Of a stretch of 64,000 nucleotides of DNA, positions 27,619 to 36,305 are shown in pieces. The translations under genes were made by a program, and so were the position numbers. The stretch is from contig NZ_JAMQGM010000021.1 in NCBI RefSeq assembly GCF_023703325.1, positions 83,437 to 147,436 of the forward strand. Direction: 5' to 3'. This DNA is from Streptomyces meridianus (lineage in GTDB: Bacteria > Actinomycetota > Actinomycetes > Streptomycetales > Streptomycetaceae). Numbering within the stretch: position 1 is the first letter of the stretch; every line of letters starts with the position of its first letter. The notes under the pieces are model-generated. The model saw only the letters and a list, made by a program, of their open reading frames with translations. It had not been told where the DNA came from and made no database searches.

Positions 27619-28847
27619 CGCGCGACCGGCACGCCGGCGAGCACGTCGGCCAGCACGCGCGCGGCCCGCTCGGTGTCGGCGAACCCCGTGTACAGCGGGG
27701 TGAACCCGAATCGCAGCACGTCCGGCGGGCGGAAGTCGCCCACGACGCCGCGGGCCACCAGGCCGCGCATCACCTCGCCCGCGTCGTCGCAGCGCAGCGC
27801 GATCTGGCTGCCGCGCTCCGCGTGCGCCGCCGGTGTGGCACAGGAGAGACGCCCCCCGGGCACATACGCGTCCACGCACTCCAGGAAGAAGTCCGTGAGC
27901 GCCAGGCTCTTGGCCCGCACCGCGCCTATGTCCACGCCGTCCCACACCTCGAGGGCGGCCTCGAGCGCCAGCATCGACAGGATGTCCGGCGTGCCGACGC
28001 GGCCGCGCACCGCACCGTCCGCCGGGGTGTAGCCGGACGTCATGCCGAACGGGTCCGCGTGCGAGTTCCAGCCGGGCAGTGGGGAGTCGAAGGCCGGCTG
28101 GACGTCCTCGCGGACGTACAGGTAAGCGGGCGCCCCCGGGCCGCCGTTGAGGTACTTGTAGGTGCAGCCCACCGCGAACTCGACGCGGTGCTCGTCCAGT
28201 CCGACCGGCAGGGCGCCCGCACTGTGGCAGAGGTCCCACACGATCGGTGCCCCCGCCGCGTGCGCCGCGGCCGTGATGCCGGGCAGGTCGTACAGACGCC
28301 CGGTGCGGTAGTCGACGTGGTTGACGAGGACGGCTGCCGTCCGGCCGCCGAGCGCCTCCCCGAGCGCGGCCGGCTCGACCGCCCGGACCCGGCAGCCCGT
28401 CATCCGGGCGGCGGACCCGGCGATGTAACCGTCCGTCGGGAACGTGGTCGCGTCGACGAGCACCTCGTCGCGGTCCTGCTCCGGCCCGCCGGACAACCGC
28501 ACGGCGCCGACGACCGCCTTGAACACGTTCACGCTCGTCGAGTCACCGGCCACCACCCGGCCGGGTCCCGCACCGATCAGCGGCGCGATGCGGTCGCCGA
28601 CCCGCTCCGGCGCCGTCCACCAGCCGCTCTCCTCCCAGGAGCGGATCCGCATCCGGCCCCACTCGTGGGCCACCACCTCGGCCAGCCGCTCCGGGACGTT
28701 GCGCGGCAGCGCCCCGAGCGAGTTGCCGTCGAGGTAGACGGCGGCGTTCCCCTCCGACGGAGTCTCCAGCGCGAACCGGTCGCGCAGCTTGGCCAGTTCG
28801 TCCTCGGCATCGAGCCGTGCGGCCTTCGCCGCGAGCGCCTCAGACAT
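27615..28847 (-). CDS. kynU: Kynureninase
   Basis: A 410-residue PLP enzyme that cleaves kynurenine to anthranilate and alanine. YLDGNSLGALPRNV near the N-terminus is the family signature and WEESGWWTAPER follows. The Schiff-base lysine is Lys231 in GCTYKYLNGGPGAPAYLYV, and VWDLCHSAG holds the pyridine-N aspartate. Length is normal. It overlaps kynA by 8 bp upstream and the kynB candidate by GTGA downstream, so the three are one transcript. Confidence 0.96.
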   Translation of the reverse strand: MSEALAAKAARLDAEDELAKLRDRFALETPSEGNAAVYLDGNSLGALPRNVPERLAEVVAHEWGRMRIRSWEESGWWTAPERVGDRIAPLIGAGPGRVVAGDSTSVNVFKAVVGAVRLSGGPEQDRDEVLVDATTFPTDGYIAGSAARMTGCRVRAVEPAALGEALGGRTAAVLVNHVDYRTGRLYDLPGITAAAHAAGAPIVWDLCHSAGALPVGLDEHRVEFAVGCTYKYLNGGPGAPAYLYVREDVQPAFDSPLPGWNSHADPFGMTSGYTPADGAVRGRVGTPDILSMLALEAALEVWDGVDIGAVRAKSLALTDFFLECVDAYVPGGRLSCATPAAHAERGSQIALRCDDAGEVMRGLVARGVVGDFRPPDVLRFGFTPLYTGFADTERAARVLADVLAGVPVAR

Positions 28848-29691
28848 GGCTGCGCGCCGTCCACAGCTCGGGGAAGACGTTCTTCGCCGCGCGCTTCTCC
28901 AACCAGGCGACCCCGGCGGACCCGCCGGTGCCGGGCTTGGCGCCCATCGCCCGCCGGGTGGCCACCAGATGGTCGTTGCGCCATCGCCACACCAGCTCCG
29001 CCACCTCCGTCAACTCCTCGCCCAGACGCACCAGTTCGCTCTCCTGGTCGCCCGCGTACACCTGCTGCCAGACGGCCTCGACCCCCGGGTCCGGCTCGTG
29101 GCGCGCGGTCGGGTCACGGTCCAGTACCGATGCCGGGACGGGGAGCCCGCGGCGGGCCAGCAGCCGCAGCACTTCGTCGTACAGGCTCGGCTCGTTCAAG
29201 GCCTGCTCGAGTTCGGCGTACTCACGCGGTGCGCCCCGGTGCGGGACGAGCATCGACGCCGACTTCTCGCCGAGCAGGAACTCCATGCGGCGGTACATCG
29301 CGGACTGGAACCCCGAGCCCTCGCCGAGTGCGCTGCGGTAGGCGTTGAACTGGGCCGGGGTGAGATGGGCCAGGGGCTTCCAGGACGCGTTCAGCGACTC
29401 CAGCTCCCACCGGCTGCGGCGCAGCGCGGCCATGGCGCTCGGGAGGTCGTCCCGGCGCAGGGCCTGCGCGGCGGTCTGCCACTCGTGGACGATCACGGTG
29501 AACCACAGCTCCATGATCTGAGTGGTCACCAGGAACACCATCTCGCCCGGATCGTCGGAGAGCGGCTTCTGCAGATGGGTGAGGACGGACGCGTGAACGT
29601 AGTCCTCGTAGGGGGTCGTGCCCTCGCTGCCGATGCTGACGTCGGGCTCGAGGTCCTGGGACCCCGGCTCGGATGCGGAGGGGTGCGACAT
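28840..29691 (-). CDS. kynA: Tryptophan 2,3-dioxygenase
   Basis: A 283-residue haem dioxygenase converting L-tryptophan to N-formylkynurenine. Family motifs include TPYEDYVHASVLTHLQ, FLVTTQIMELWFTVIVHE and the haem-proximal WRWRNDHLVATRRAMGAK, followed by GTGGSAGVAWLEK and FPELWTAR. ATG 29691 has GAGGAGC 6 nt upstream. The frame opens 60 bp earlier without a better site. It leads the kynA-kynU-kynB operon, the same set I recall as SCO3646-3644 in S. coelicolor. Confidence 0.96.
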   Translation of the reverse strand: MSHPSASEPGSQDLEPDVSIGSEGTTPYEDYVHASVLTHLQKPLSDDPGEMVFLVTTQIMELWFTVIVHEWQTAAQALRRDDLPSAMAALRRSRWELESLNASWKPLAHLTPAQFNAYRSALGEGSGFQSAMYRRMEFLLGEKSASMLVPHRGAPREYAELEQALNEPSLYDEVLRLLARRGLPVPASVLDRDPTARHEPDPGVEAVWQQVYAGDQESELVRLGEELTEVAELVWRWRNDHLVATRRAMGAKPGTGGSAGVAWLEKRAAKNVFPELWTARSHV

Positions 29692-30096
29692 CAGGTGCTC
29701 CTCGTACTGCGTTCCTCCGGGTAGCGGTCCGCCCCGGCCCGGTCGGGCCAAGGAGCTCCGGTCCCCTCTCGGGCCCGGATCGCCGGGCCCTGGAGCGCCC
29801 CGAAGATCCTCGGCACGCTCCTGGTCGCATCATCCGTGGAGCCCGCCCCGACGGCAAGAGCCCGCCTGCGCGATGCAGGCGGGCTCCTGGTCGGCCGGTC
29901 CCGCCGCGCGCGGGGCGGGCGACGGGACGCGGGGAGGGCCGGGATCTGTGTCTCGCACGGCACCGGCCGCCGTGAGGCGGGCTCCGGTCGTCCGGTGCTC
30001 CCCCGGCCTCCGGCCGGGAGATTCCCCGGGCTGCACGGCGGAGAGCCGTCCTCCGGGGCCCCACGCCGAAGGCCGGGGGGCTGCTCGGACAGGCCT
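29692..30096. other. Intergenic: kyn promoter region and upstream terminator
   Basis: About 400 bp between kynA and the DUF3151 gene, both on the minus strand. A strong hairpin at 29858-29886 divides it. The part next to 29691 should hold the kyn promoter. No coding frame is convincing. Confidence 0.6.
29858..29886 (-). terminator. Perfect 12-bp hairpin
   Basis: gagcccgcctgc / gcaggcgggctc with loop gcgat; it probably ends the DUF3151 transcript before kynA. Confidence 0.78.
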
Positions 30097-30510
30097 CTAG
30101 CCGAGGGTGTCGGCCGCGGTCGGGGAGGACTCGCGCAGGAAGGCCGAACAGCGTTCGTACTCCTCCTGCTCGCCGATGGACCGGGCGGCGCGGGCCAGCG
30201 CGTGCAGGGCCCGCAGGAAGCCCCGGTTCGGCTCGTGCTCGAACGGCACCGGCCCGTGGCCCTTCCAGCCGTTGCGGCGGAGGGCGTCCAGGCCCCGGTG
30301 GTAGCCGGTACGGGCGTAGGCGTAACTCTCGACGAACCGGCCCCGCTCGAACGCATCGTCCGCAAGCCTCGCCCAGGCGAGCGAGGAAGCGGGGTACTTC
30401 GCCGCGACGTCGACCGGTTCGGTGCCCGAGGCGAGCAGCTCGCGCGGCCCCGGGTCGTCGGGCAGGTGCGTCGGGGGCGGGCCCCCGAGGAGGTTTTCGT
30501 GAAGCGACAT
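30097..30510 (-). CDS. DUF3151 family protein
   Basis: A 137-residue soluble protein of the actinobacterial DUF3151 family, recognised by its opening HENLLGGPPPTHLPDD and the SYAYARTGYHRGLDALRRNG and FEHEPNRGFLRALHALARAA segments. The repeated helical pairs look TPR-like (WARLADDAFERGRFVESYAY). Function is unknown. ATG 30510. It lies close to fba, as I recall in other Streptomyces, with the MFS gene between them here. Confidence 0.85.
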   Translation of the reverse strand: MSLHENLLGGPPPTHLPDDPGPRELLASGTEPVDVAAKYPASSLAWARLADDAFERGRFVESYAYARTGYHRGLDALRRNGWKGHGPVPFEHEPNRGFLRALHALARAARSIGEQEEYERCSAFLRESSPTAADTLG

Positions 30511-30578
30511 GGGTCAAGTCTGCCTGGCCCGGAGAGCTCCGGCTCCCCGCGGGCCCCTCGGAGGCATTGCGCTCCAGG

Positions 30579-32123
30579 TCAACGGCGTGGGGGCGCCACG
30601 TCGCCGGGGTCCAGCGGAGGGGATGCGAATCCGCAGTGGACCCGGCACTCGGGCTCGCACCTGGGCCCCTCCTCCGGTGCCCTGCGGGGTGCCGGGCGGA
30701 TGGTCAGCCAGGCGATCAGGGCCGCGAGCACCATGACGCCGGCGCAGATCGGCATGGCCCGCCGGAACGCCTCGTCGAACTGGGTCGCCGACCGGTAGGA
30801 CTCCGGGCCGAAGCCCGCGACCAGCGGCAGCGCCGCCACGGCGACCAGGCCCCCGGCCCGGGCGATGGCGTTGTTGACGCCGCTGGCCAGACCCGCGCGG
30901 TCGACGTCCACCGCCGCGAGCACGGTCGCGGTCAGCGGCGCGACGAAGGCCACCAGGCCCATTCCGAGCACGAGCAGCGCGGGCAGGATGTCGCGCCAGT
31001 ACACGGCCCCGGGGCCGGCCCGGGTCAGCAGCAGCAGGCCGGCTGCCGCCAGCAGCGGTCCGACGGTCAGCGGGATCCGCGGCCCGATCCGTGCGCCGAT
31101 CTCACCGGACCGGGCGGACAACAGCAGCATCAGGAAGGTGGTGGGCAGCAGAGCGGTCCCGGCGATGAATGCGGAGTAGCCCACGGCCACCTGGAGCTGG
31201 AGGGCCGTGAGGAAGAAGAAGCCGCCGAGCGCCGCGTAGACGCACAGCGTGACGGCGTTCACGGCGGTGAACAGCCGGGAGGAGAAGATCGACGGCGGCA
31301 GCATGGGGTCGGTCCGGCGCGATTCCAGGTATCCGAACGCCACCCCCAGCAGCACCCCGGCGACCGCCGGGACGACCACCGCGGCCGAGAGTCCCTCGGC
31401 GGACGCGGCGATGAGGGCGTACGTCAGCGAGCCGAGCGCCAGCGAGCCGAGTGCCGCACCGGCCACGTCGAACCGTCTGCGGGGCAGCGGACCACCGTCC
31501 GGCACCGTGACCGGCCCGGCCTCCGCGCTCTCGGGGACGTGCCGCATCGCGACCGGCACGCATACCAGGGCGATCGGGACGTTGATCAGGAAGACCCAGC
31601 GCCAGCCGGGCCCGTCCACCAGCCAACCGCCGAGGAACGGCCCGACCGCCGCGGCGACGCCGCCGAGACCGGACCAGGCCCCCACCGCCCGCGCCCGGTC
31701 GTCGGGGTGGAACGTGGCCTGGATGAGCGCCAGGGAGCCCGGGGTCAGGAGGGCACCGCCGATGCCCTGGAGGGCCCGGGCGGCGATCAGCACCCACGCC
31801 TCCGGGGCGATTCCGCACAGCAGCGACGCGGCCGCGAACCAGATCACGCCGATGACGAAAATGCGCCGCCGGCCGTAGCGGTCGCCGAGCGCTCCGCCGA
31901 GCAGGATCAGCCCGGCCAGGGTGAGCAGGTAGGCGTTGACGGTCCACTGGAGGACGGCAAGGTCCGCACCGAGGTCCTCGCCGATGTGCGGCAGTGCCAC
32001 GTTGACGACCGTGCTGTCGAGCAGCGCCATGCCGGAGCCGAGGACGGTGGTGAGCAGCACCCAGCGTCCCGTGGGCCGGGAGAGCCGGATGTTGCCCGCG
32101 GTCGCCTCCGTCGTGGCGCTCAT
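30579..32123 (-). CDS. DHA2 family MFS drug exporter
   Basis: A 514-residue transporter with about 14 helices, the DHA2 (EmrB/QacA) layout. Motif D1 is near SGMALLDSTVVNVALPHI, motif A is GGALGDRYGRRRIFVIG, and motif C is in GIGGALLTPGSLALIQATF. The C-terminus after the last helix is basic and Cys-containing. Proton-driven export of hydrophobic compounds is expected; the substrate is unknown. ATG 32123; the frame opens to 32228, but the extension is Ala/Pro/Arg-rich. No TetR regulator is adjacent. Confidence 0.92.
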   Translation of the reverse strand: MSATTEATAGNIRLSRPTGRWVLLTTVLGSGMALLDSTVVNVALPHIGEDLGADLAVLQWTVNAYLLTLAGLILLGGALGDRYGRRRIFVIGVIWFAAASLLCGIAPEAWVLIAARALQGIGGALLTPGSLALIQATFHPDDRARAVGAWSGLGGVAAAVGPFLGGWLVDGPGWRWVFLINVPIALVCVPVAMRHVPESAEAGPVTVPDGGPLPRRRFDVAGAALGSLALGSLTYALIAASAEGLSAAVVVPAVAGVLLGVAFGYLESRRTDPMLPPSIFSSRLFTAVNAVTLCVYAALGGFFFLTALQLQVAVGYSAFIAGTALLPTTFLMLLLSARSGEIGARIGPRIPLTVGPLLAAAGLLLLTRAGPGAVYWRDILPALLVLGMGLVAFVAPLTATVLAAVDVDRAGLASGVNNAIARAGGLVAVAALPLVAGFGPESYRSATQFDEAFRRAMPICAGVMVLAALIAWLTIRPAPRRAPEEGPRCEPECRVHCGFASPPLDPGDVAPPRR

Positions 32124-32231
32124 ACCCGGATCATCCCCGGGCGGCGCGGCCCGGGCCAGCGCTGGACCGCCGGGCAGCGGACGCCCCGCCCGGCGGTGCG
32201 GGGCGGCGGCAGCGCATGCGCCGGGCACACG

Positions 32232-32274
32232 CAGGGCCCGGTTCCCTGCCGGTGGGCGGAGAAACCGGGCCCTG
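32232..32274 (-). terminator. Hairpin terminator after fba
   Basis: A 12-bp perfect stem (cagggcccggtt / aaccgggccctg) lies 58 bp past the fba stop and upstream of the MFS gene. A second GC-rich hairpin (32295-32326) is closer to the stop. Confidence 0.75.
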
Positions 32275-32332
32275 GAGTGTCGCCTGCGCCGGCCCGGCCG
32301 CCCGGCGAGAGCCGGGCCGGGCCGGCGGCGGG

Positions 32333-33355
32333 CTACTTCAGCTTGGTGCCGGAGGAACGCAGGTTGGCGCAGGCCAGCGTGACCCGCTCGGCCATGCCCT
32401 TCTCGGCGGCCTTGCCCCAGCTGCGCGGGTCGTAGGTCTTCTTGTTGCCGACCTCGCCGTCGACCTTCAGCACACCGTCGTAGTTGCGGAAGATGTGGTC
32501 GACGACCGGGCGGGTGAAGGCGTACTGGGTGTCGGTGTCGAGGTTCATCTTCACGACACCGTTCTCCAGCGCGGTGCGGATCTCCTCCTCGGTGGAGCCG
32601 GAGCCGCCGTGGAAGACGAAGTCGAACGGGTCCTTCTTGCCGGCCTTGGCGCCGACGCCGTCCTGGAGCTCGCGCAGCAGGTCGGGACGGAGCACGACGT
32701 TGCCGGGCTTGTAGACGCCGTGGACGTTGCCGAAGGAGGCGGCCAGCAGGTAGCGGCCGTTCTCGCCGAGGCCGAGGGCGTCGGCGGTGCGTTCGGCGTC
32801 CGAGACCGTGGTGTACAGCTCGTCGTTGATCTCGTGGCTGACGCCGTCCTCCTCGCCGCCGGTCGGGGTGATCTCGACCTCGAGGATGATCTTGGCCTTG
32901 ACGGCCTCGGCCAGCAGCTCACGGCCGATGGCGAGGTTGTCGTCCAGGTTCTCGGCCGAGCCGTCCCACATGTGGGACTGGAACAGCGGGTTGCGGCCGG
33001 CGGCCACCCGCTCCTGGGAGACCTTGAGCAGCGGACGGACGTAGCCGTCGAGCTTGTCCTTCGGGCAGTGGTCGGTGTGAAGGGCGATGTTCACCGGGTA
33101 CTTCTCGGCGACGATGTGCGCGAACTCGGCGAGGGCGACGGCGCCGCTCACCATGTCCTTGCTGTACTGGCCGCCCAGGAACTCTGCACCACCCGTGGAG
33201 ATCTGGACGATGCCGTCGCTCTCCGCCTCGGCGAAGCCGCGGAGGGCGGCGTGCAGGGTCTGCGTCGACGTGACGTTGATGGCGGGGTAGGCGAACTTGC
33301 CGGCCTTCGCCCGGTCGAGCATCTCGTGGTAGGTCTCGGGAGTTGCGATGGGCAT
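32333..33355 (-). CDS. fba: Class II fructose-bisphosphate aldolase
   Basis: A 340-residue zinc aldolase that interconverts fructose-1,6-bisphosphate with glyceraldehyde-3-phosphate and dihydroxyacetone phosphate. The zinc ligand and catalytic region is ALHTDHCPKDKLDGYV (His93, Asp95, His96). Later landmarks are ILEVEITPTGGEEDG, ASFGNVHGVYKPGNV with the second histidine, and FHGGSGSTEEEI binding phosphate. The C-terminus has KMNLDTDTQYAFTRPV. Length and motifs fit the long class IIA type. ATG 33355; a 275-bp upstream region probably holds its own promoter. Confidence 0.97.
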   Translation of the reverse strand: MPIATPETYHEMLDRAKAGKFAYPAINVTSTQTLHAALRGFAEAESDGIVQISTGGAEFLGGQYSKDMVSGAVALAEFAHIVAEKYPVNIALHTDHCPKDKLDGYVRPLLKVSQERVAAGRNPLFQSHMWDGSAENLDDNLAIGRELLAEAVKAKIILEVEITPTGGEEDGVSHEINDELYTTVSDAERTADALGLGENGRYLLAASFGNVHGVYKPGNVVLRPDLLRELQDGVGAKAGKKDPFDFVFHGGSGSTEEEIRTALENGVVKMNLDTDTQYAFTRPVVDHIFRNYDGVLKVDGEVGNKKTYDPRSWGKAAEKGMAERVTLACANLRSSGTKLK

Positions 33356-33630
33356 CTGGTCCGCTCCTTGTGATGTGCGAGGCGCAGTTCCGGGCTGCTT
33401 CCCCGGAAGTGCAGTGGCCCTGACCTGGGGGCGACGTCATCGTCGCCTCCATCCTCCCAGACCGCGCCCGAGGGTCCACCCCTGCCCGGGAACCGATACG
33501 GAGCGTTCCACGTGAAACCGCCCCCGCCACCACGGCCGCCCGGTGCCGGTGCGGCAGGGGGCGGCCTGCGGGTGTGACGGCCGGGGCCCGGGCAGCCGGA
33601 TCGGGCGGGCCCGGAGTGAACGGCCGGGGT

Positions 33631-34170
33631 TCAGCCGAGGCCGAGGTCGTCCAGCCCGTAGACCTGGTAGTACGGCAGCCCGGCCTCCTCGATCGCCGGG
33701 GCCGCCCCACGCTCGACGATCACCGCCACGCCCACCACCTCGGCGCCGGCCTCGCGCAGCGCCTCGACGGCGGTCAGCACGGACCCGCCGGTGGTCGAGG
33801 TGTCCTCGACGGCGAGCACCCGGCGCCCCGCGACGTCCGGTCCCTCGACGCGCCGCTGGAGGCCGTGCGCCTTGCCCGCCTTGCGGACCACGAACGCGTC
33901 GAGCTTCCGTCCGCGCGCGGCGGCGGCGTGCAGCATCGAGGCGGCCACCGGGTCGGCACCCAGGGTGAGCCCGCCGACCGCGTCGTAGTCGAGCCCGGCG
34001 GTGACGTCGAGCAGCACCTGGCCGACCAGCGGGGCGGCCTCCCCGTCCAGGGTGATCCGGCGCAGGTCGACGTAGTAGTCGGCCTCCTGCCCGGAGGAGA
34101 GGGTCACCTTGCCGTGGACCACGGCCTTGTCCTTGATCTGCTGAAGCAGGGCGTCGCGAACGTCACTCAT
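33631..34170 (-). CDS. pyrE: Orotate phosphoribosyltransferase
   Basis: A 179-residue enzyme that joins orotate to PRPP to make OMP. The PRPP-binding loop VLAVEDTSTTGGSVL is at about residues 118-132, and GLTLGADPVAASML and the flexible RKAGKAHG loop are present. DYYVDLRRITLDG is the family N-terminal element. ATG 34170 follows the aldose-epimerase gene by 56 bp on the same strand, so the two may be cotranscribed. The frame open to 34599 overlaps that gene and is not used. Confidence 0.96.
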   Translation of the reverse strand: MSDVRDALLQQIKDKAVVHGKVTLSSGQEADYYVDLRRITLDGEAAPLVGQVLLDVTAGLDYDAVGGLTLGADPVAASMLHAAAARGRKLDAFVVRKAGKAHGLQRRVEGPDVAGRRVLAVEDTSTTGGSVLTAVEALREAGAEVVGVAVIVERGAAPAIEEAGLPYYQVYGLDDLGLG

Positions 34171-34226
34171 GCGTCCGAGACTATCGGGGGACGCTCCGGG
34201 GCCCGTTCCGCGGCGGCGGACCGGCG

Positions 34227-35087
34227 TCAGAGCACCCGCCAGGTCCAGGTCGTGCTGATCTCCAGCGGATCGATGGGGGTGACGAGCCGCGGCAGCGTGT
34301 TGAGGCCGTTCGGCGGCCCCGACTGCGGCTCCACGCACACCCAGTCGGCCTGCTCGTCGTAGACGACGACCCACTCCGCGCGGCTGGAGACGCGGAGTTC
34401 GAGCTCGCCCGGCCAGGTGAGGAGGACGTCCACACCGTCCGGCATGCCGAAGCAGTCGTCCCACGGGCCGGCGGTGCGGGGGATCCGCCGGCCGGTGGGG
34501 AGATGGTCGTCGCCGCGCTCCTCCTGCCACGCCGGCTCGAAGGCGATCTCGACATCGGCCCCGCCGCGTCCGAGGTTGCGCGCGAACCAGGGGTGCCATC
34601 CGGCCTGCGCCGGGAACGAGTCCGATTCCGCCTCGACGCTCATCGACAGCGTCAGGGACTCCTCGGTGAGGTCCAGGGTCTGCGTGACCCGTCCCGGGCG
34701 CGGCCAGGGGGCGGTGAGGTCGTAGAAGAACGAGGCGGAGGCCTTGTCACTGCGGGCCGTGCTCCAGACCGCGTCGCGGCCGGTCCCGTGGATGGCGTGC
34801 GGCGGGTGGTTGACGGGCAGCTCGTGCAGCTCCGCCCCGTCACGGAACCGGCCGCGGTCGACCCGGCCGCACCAGGGAACCATCGGGAACGAGCCGTGTT
34901 CGTCGCCCTGCCGCAGGAGTTCGCGGCCTTCGACGCGCAGCGATCCGATCCGGCAGCCGAGGCCGGGCCTCACGGTCAGCTCGACGTCGCCGGCAGCGAG
35001 CTGAACGTCCCGGCGGGCGCGGGCGGACACACCCGCCGGCCGGGGTCCGTACGGGGCCGCCGAGTTGGTCGTCTCATGGTTGCTCAC
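34227..35087 (-). CDS. Aldose 1-epimerase family protein
   Basis: A 286-residue beta-sandwich protein of the galactose mutarotase-like superfamily. GRVDRGRFRDGAELHELPVN and PPHAIHGTGRDAVWS carry the first histidine, QAGWHPWFARNL holds the second, and a Glu in WVCVEPQSGPPNGLN is the probable base. These match bacterial aldose 1-epimerases acting on hexoses or hexose-6-phosphates. Start is GTG at 35087. It sits directly upstream of pyrE; a metabolic link is not apparent. Confidence 0.9.
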   Translation of the reverse strand: MSNHETTNSAAPYGPRPAGVSARARRDVQLAAGDVELTVRPGLGCRIGSLRVEGRELLRQGDEHGSFPMVPWCGRVDRGRFRDGAELHELPVNHPPHAIHGTGRDAVWSTARSDKASASFFYDLTAPWPRPGRVTQTLDLTEESLTLSMSVEAESDSFPAQAGWHPWFARNLGRGGADVEIAFEPAWQEERGDDHLPTGRRIPRTAGPWDDCFGMPDGVDVLLTWPGELELRVSSRAEWVVVYDEQADWVCVEPQSGPPNGLNTLPRLVTPIDPLEISTTWTWRVL

Positions 35088-35182
35088 CCCGCGAGCCTAT
35101 GGGGTGGACGACCGGCCTCCGCGGACCGGCCCGCGCCGTCCGGGGACGGCCGGCCGCTGCGGGCCGTCCTGCGCAGCGCCCC

Positions 35183-36232
35183 TCAGGGACGGCGGCGGCG
35201 CAGCAGCCGGTTGACGACCACGGCAGAGGCGACGACCACCGCCGCGGCCGGTGCGGCCCAGCGGAGGGTGACACCGACGACGAGGGGCTCCGGTGCGGGC
35301 ACGGGAGCGTAGCGGCCGCGCGGCGGAGCGTGGTCGACCTCCTCCGCGCTGCGTCCGACCATGGTGCGGCGGGCGAGCGCGCCGTCCGGGGGCGTCTCGG
35401 GGGCGCCGGGACCGTCCGCCGGGACCGGGGCCCCGGCGCCGGCGTCGCCGGGGGCTGTCCCGTCGGAGGCCGGCTCCTCGGATGCTGCCGGTCCGGCGGC
35501 CTGCTCCTCGGTGAACTCCTCGCCGGGTGCCTCCGCCGCGTCCCCCGTTCCGTCGGGGGCGGCGGAGCCGTTCACCGCCGCGGGGCCGGCGCGGCGCTCG
35601 TCGTCCACCGTGCGGCCGTCCGTGGCTTCCGGCGGGCCCGCAGGTCCCCGGGCTTCCGGCGCTGTGTCCTCCCCCGGCCCGTGGTCCCCGGGCGGCTCGG
35701 AGCCGGGTTCGGTGTCCGGCTCGGCTCCGGGCTCGGCGGCGCGGCGTTCCTCCGGCACCTCGGACGCAGGCTCGTCGGTGCCGGGCCGGGTTTCCCGGAG
35801 TACCGACGTCAGCCGGGTGCCGAACCGGTCGAGGAGCCGGCGGGCGGTCGCCGTCGCCGCCGCCGGGTCCGCATCGGCCAGCCTGCCCCTGCTGGTCACC
35901 GTGCCGGTGCAGCCGAGGATCGTGCCGCCCCTCGAGGAGGTCGGACGGATGATGAGGGCCACCTTCGCCGAGCCGTCCCCCCGGACCTCGGTGCCCTGAG
36001 CCTCGACCGTCAGATCGCCGCCGTCCTGCTCGGTGACCTGCAGGCTCCCGCGGTACGTGATGGTGGAGCCGGCTATCCGCAACCGCAGCCGGCCGATGAG
36101 CGTGTCCGGGGACTGCGCGGCCGCGTCGGCGTCCGGTTGGAGCCCCGGGACGCAGCGTGCGAGACGGGCAGGATCGACGAGGGCCTGCCGCACCGTGCCG
36201 GCCGGGAAGGGGACGAACACCTCATGCTCCAT
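35183..36232 (-). CDS. CoxG-like SRPBCC protein with C-terminal membrane anchor
   Basis: A 349-residue protein in three parts. Residues 1-150 form a START/SRPBCC fold of the CoxG (carbon monoxide dehydrogenase subunit G) type: HEVFVPFPAGTVRQALVDPA, RCVPGLQPDAD, then GGTILGCTGTVTSRGRLADA. A long acidic Pro/Ala/Glu/Gly-rich linker follows (about 160-300). A single C-terminal helix (WAAPAAAVVVASAVVVNRLL) ends with RRRRP. It is probably tail-anchored at the inner membrane with the lipid-binding-type domain in the cytosol. No CO dehydrogenase genes are nearby. Confidence 0.83.
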   Translation of the reverse strand: MEHEVFVPFPAGTVRQALVDPARLARCVPGLQPDADAAAQSPDTLIGRLRLRIAGSTITYRGSLQVTEQDGGDLTVEAQGTEVRGDGSAKVALIIRPTSSRGGTILGCTGTVTSRGRLADADPAAATATARRLLDRFGTRLTSVLRETRPGTDEPASEVPEERRAAEPGAEPDTEPGSEPPGDHGPGEDTAPEARGPAGPPEATDGRTVDDERRAGPAAVNGSAAPDGTGDAAEAPGEEFTEEQAAGPAASEEPASDGTAPGDAGAGAPVPADGPGAPETPPDGALARRTMVGRSAEEVDHAPPRGRYAPVPAPEPLVVGVTLRWAAPAAAVVVASAVVVNRLLRRRRP

Positions 36233-36305
36233 GGGAACGGAGCCTAACCGGCCGGGGCCCGGAGGCGTCCACCGTTGACGGGATTTTCGGGGCCGGACGG
36301 CGGTG

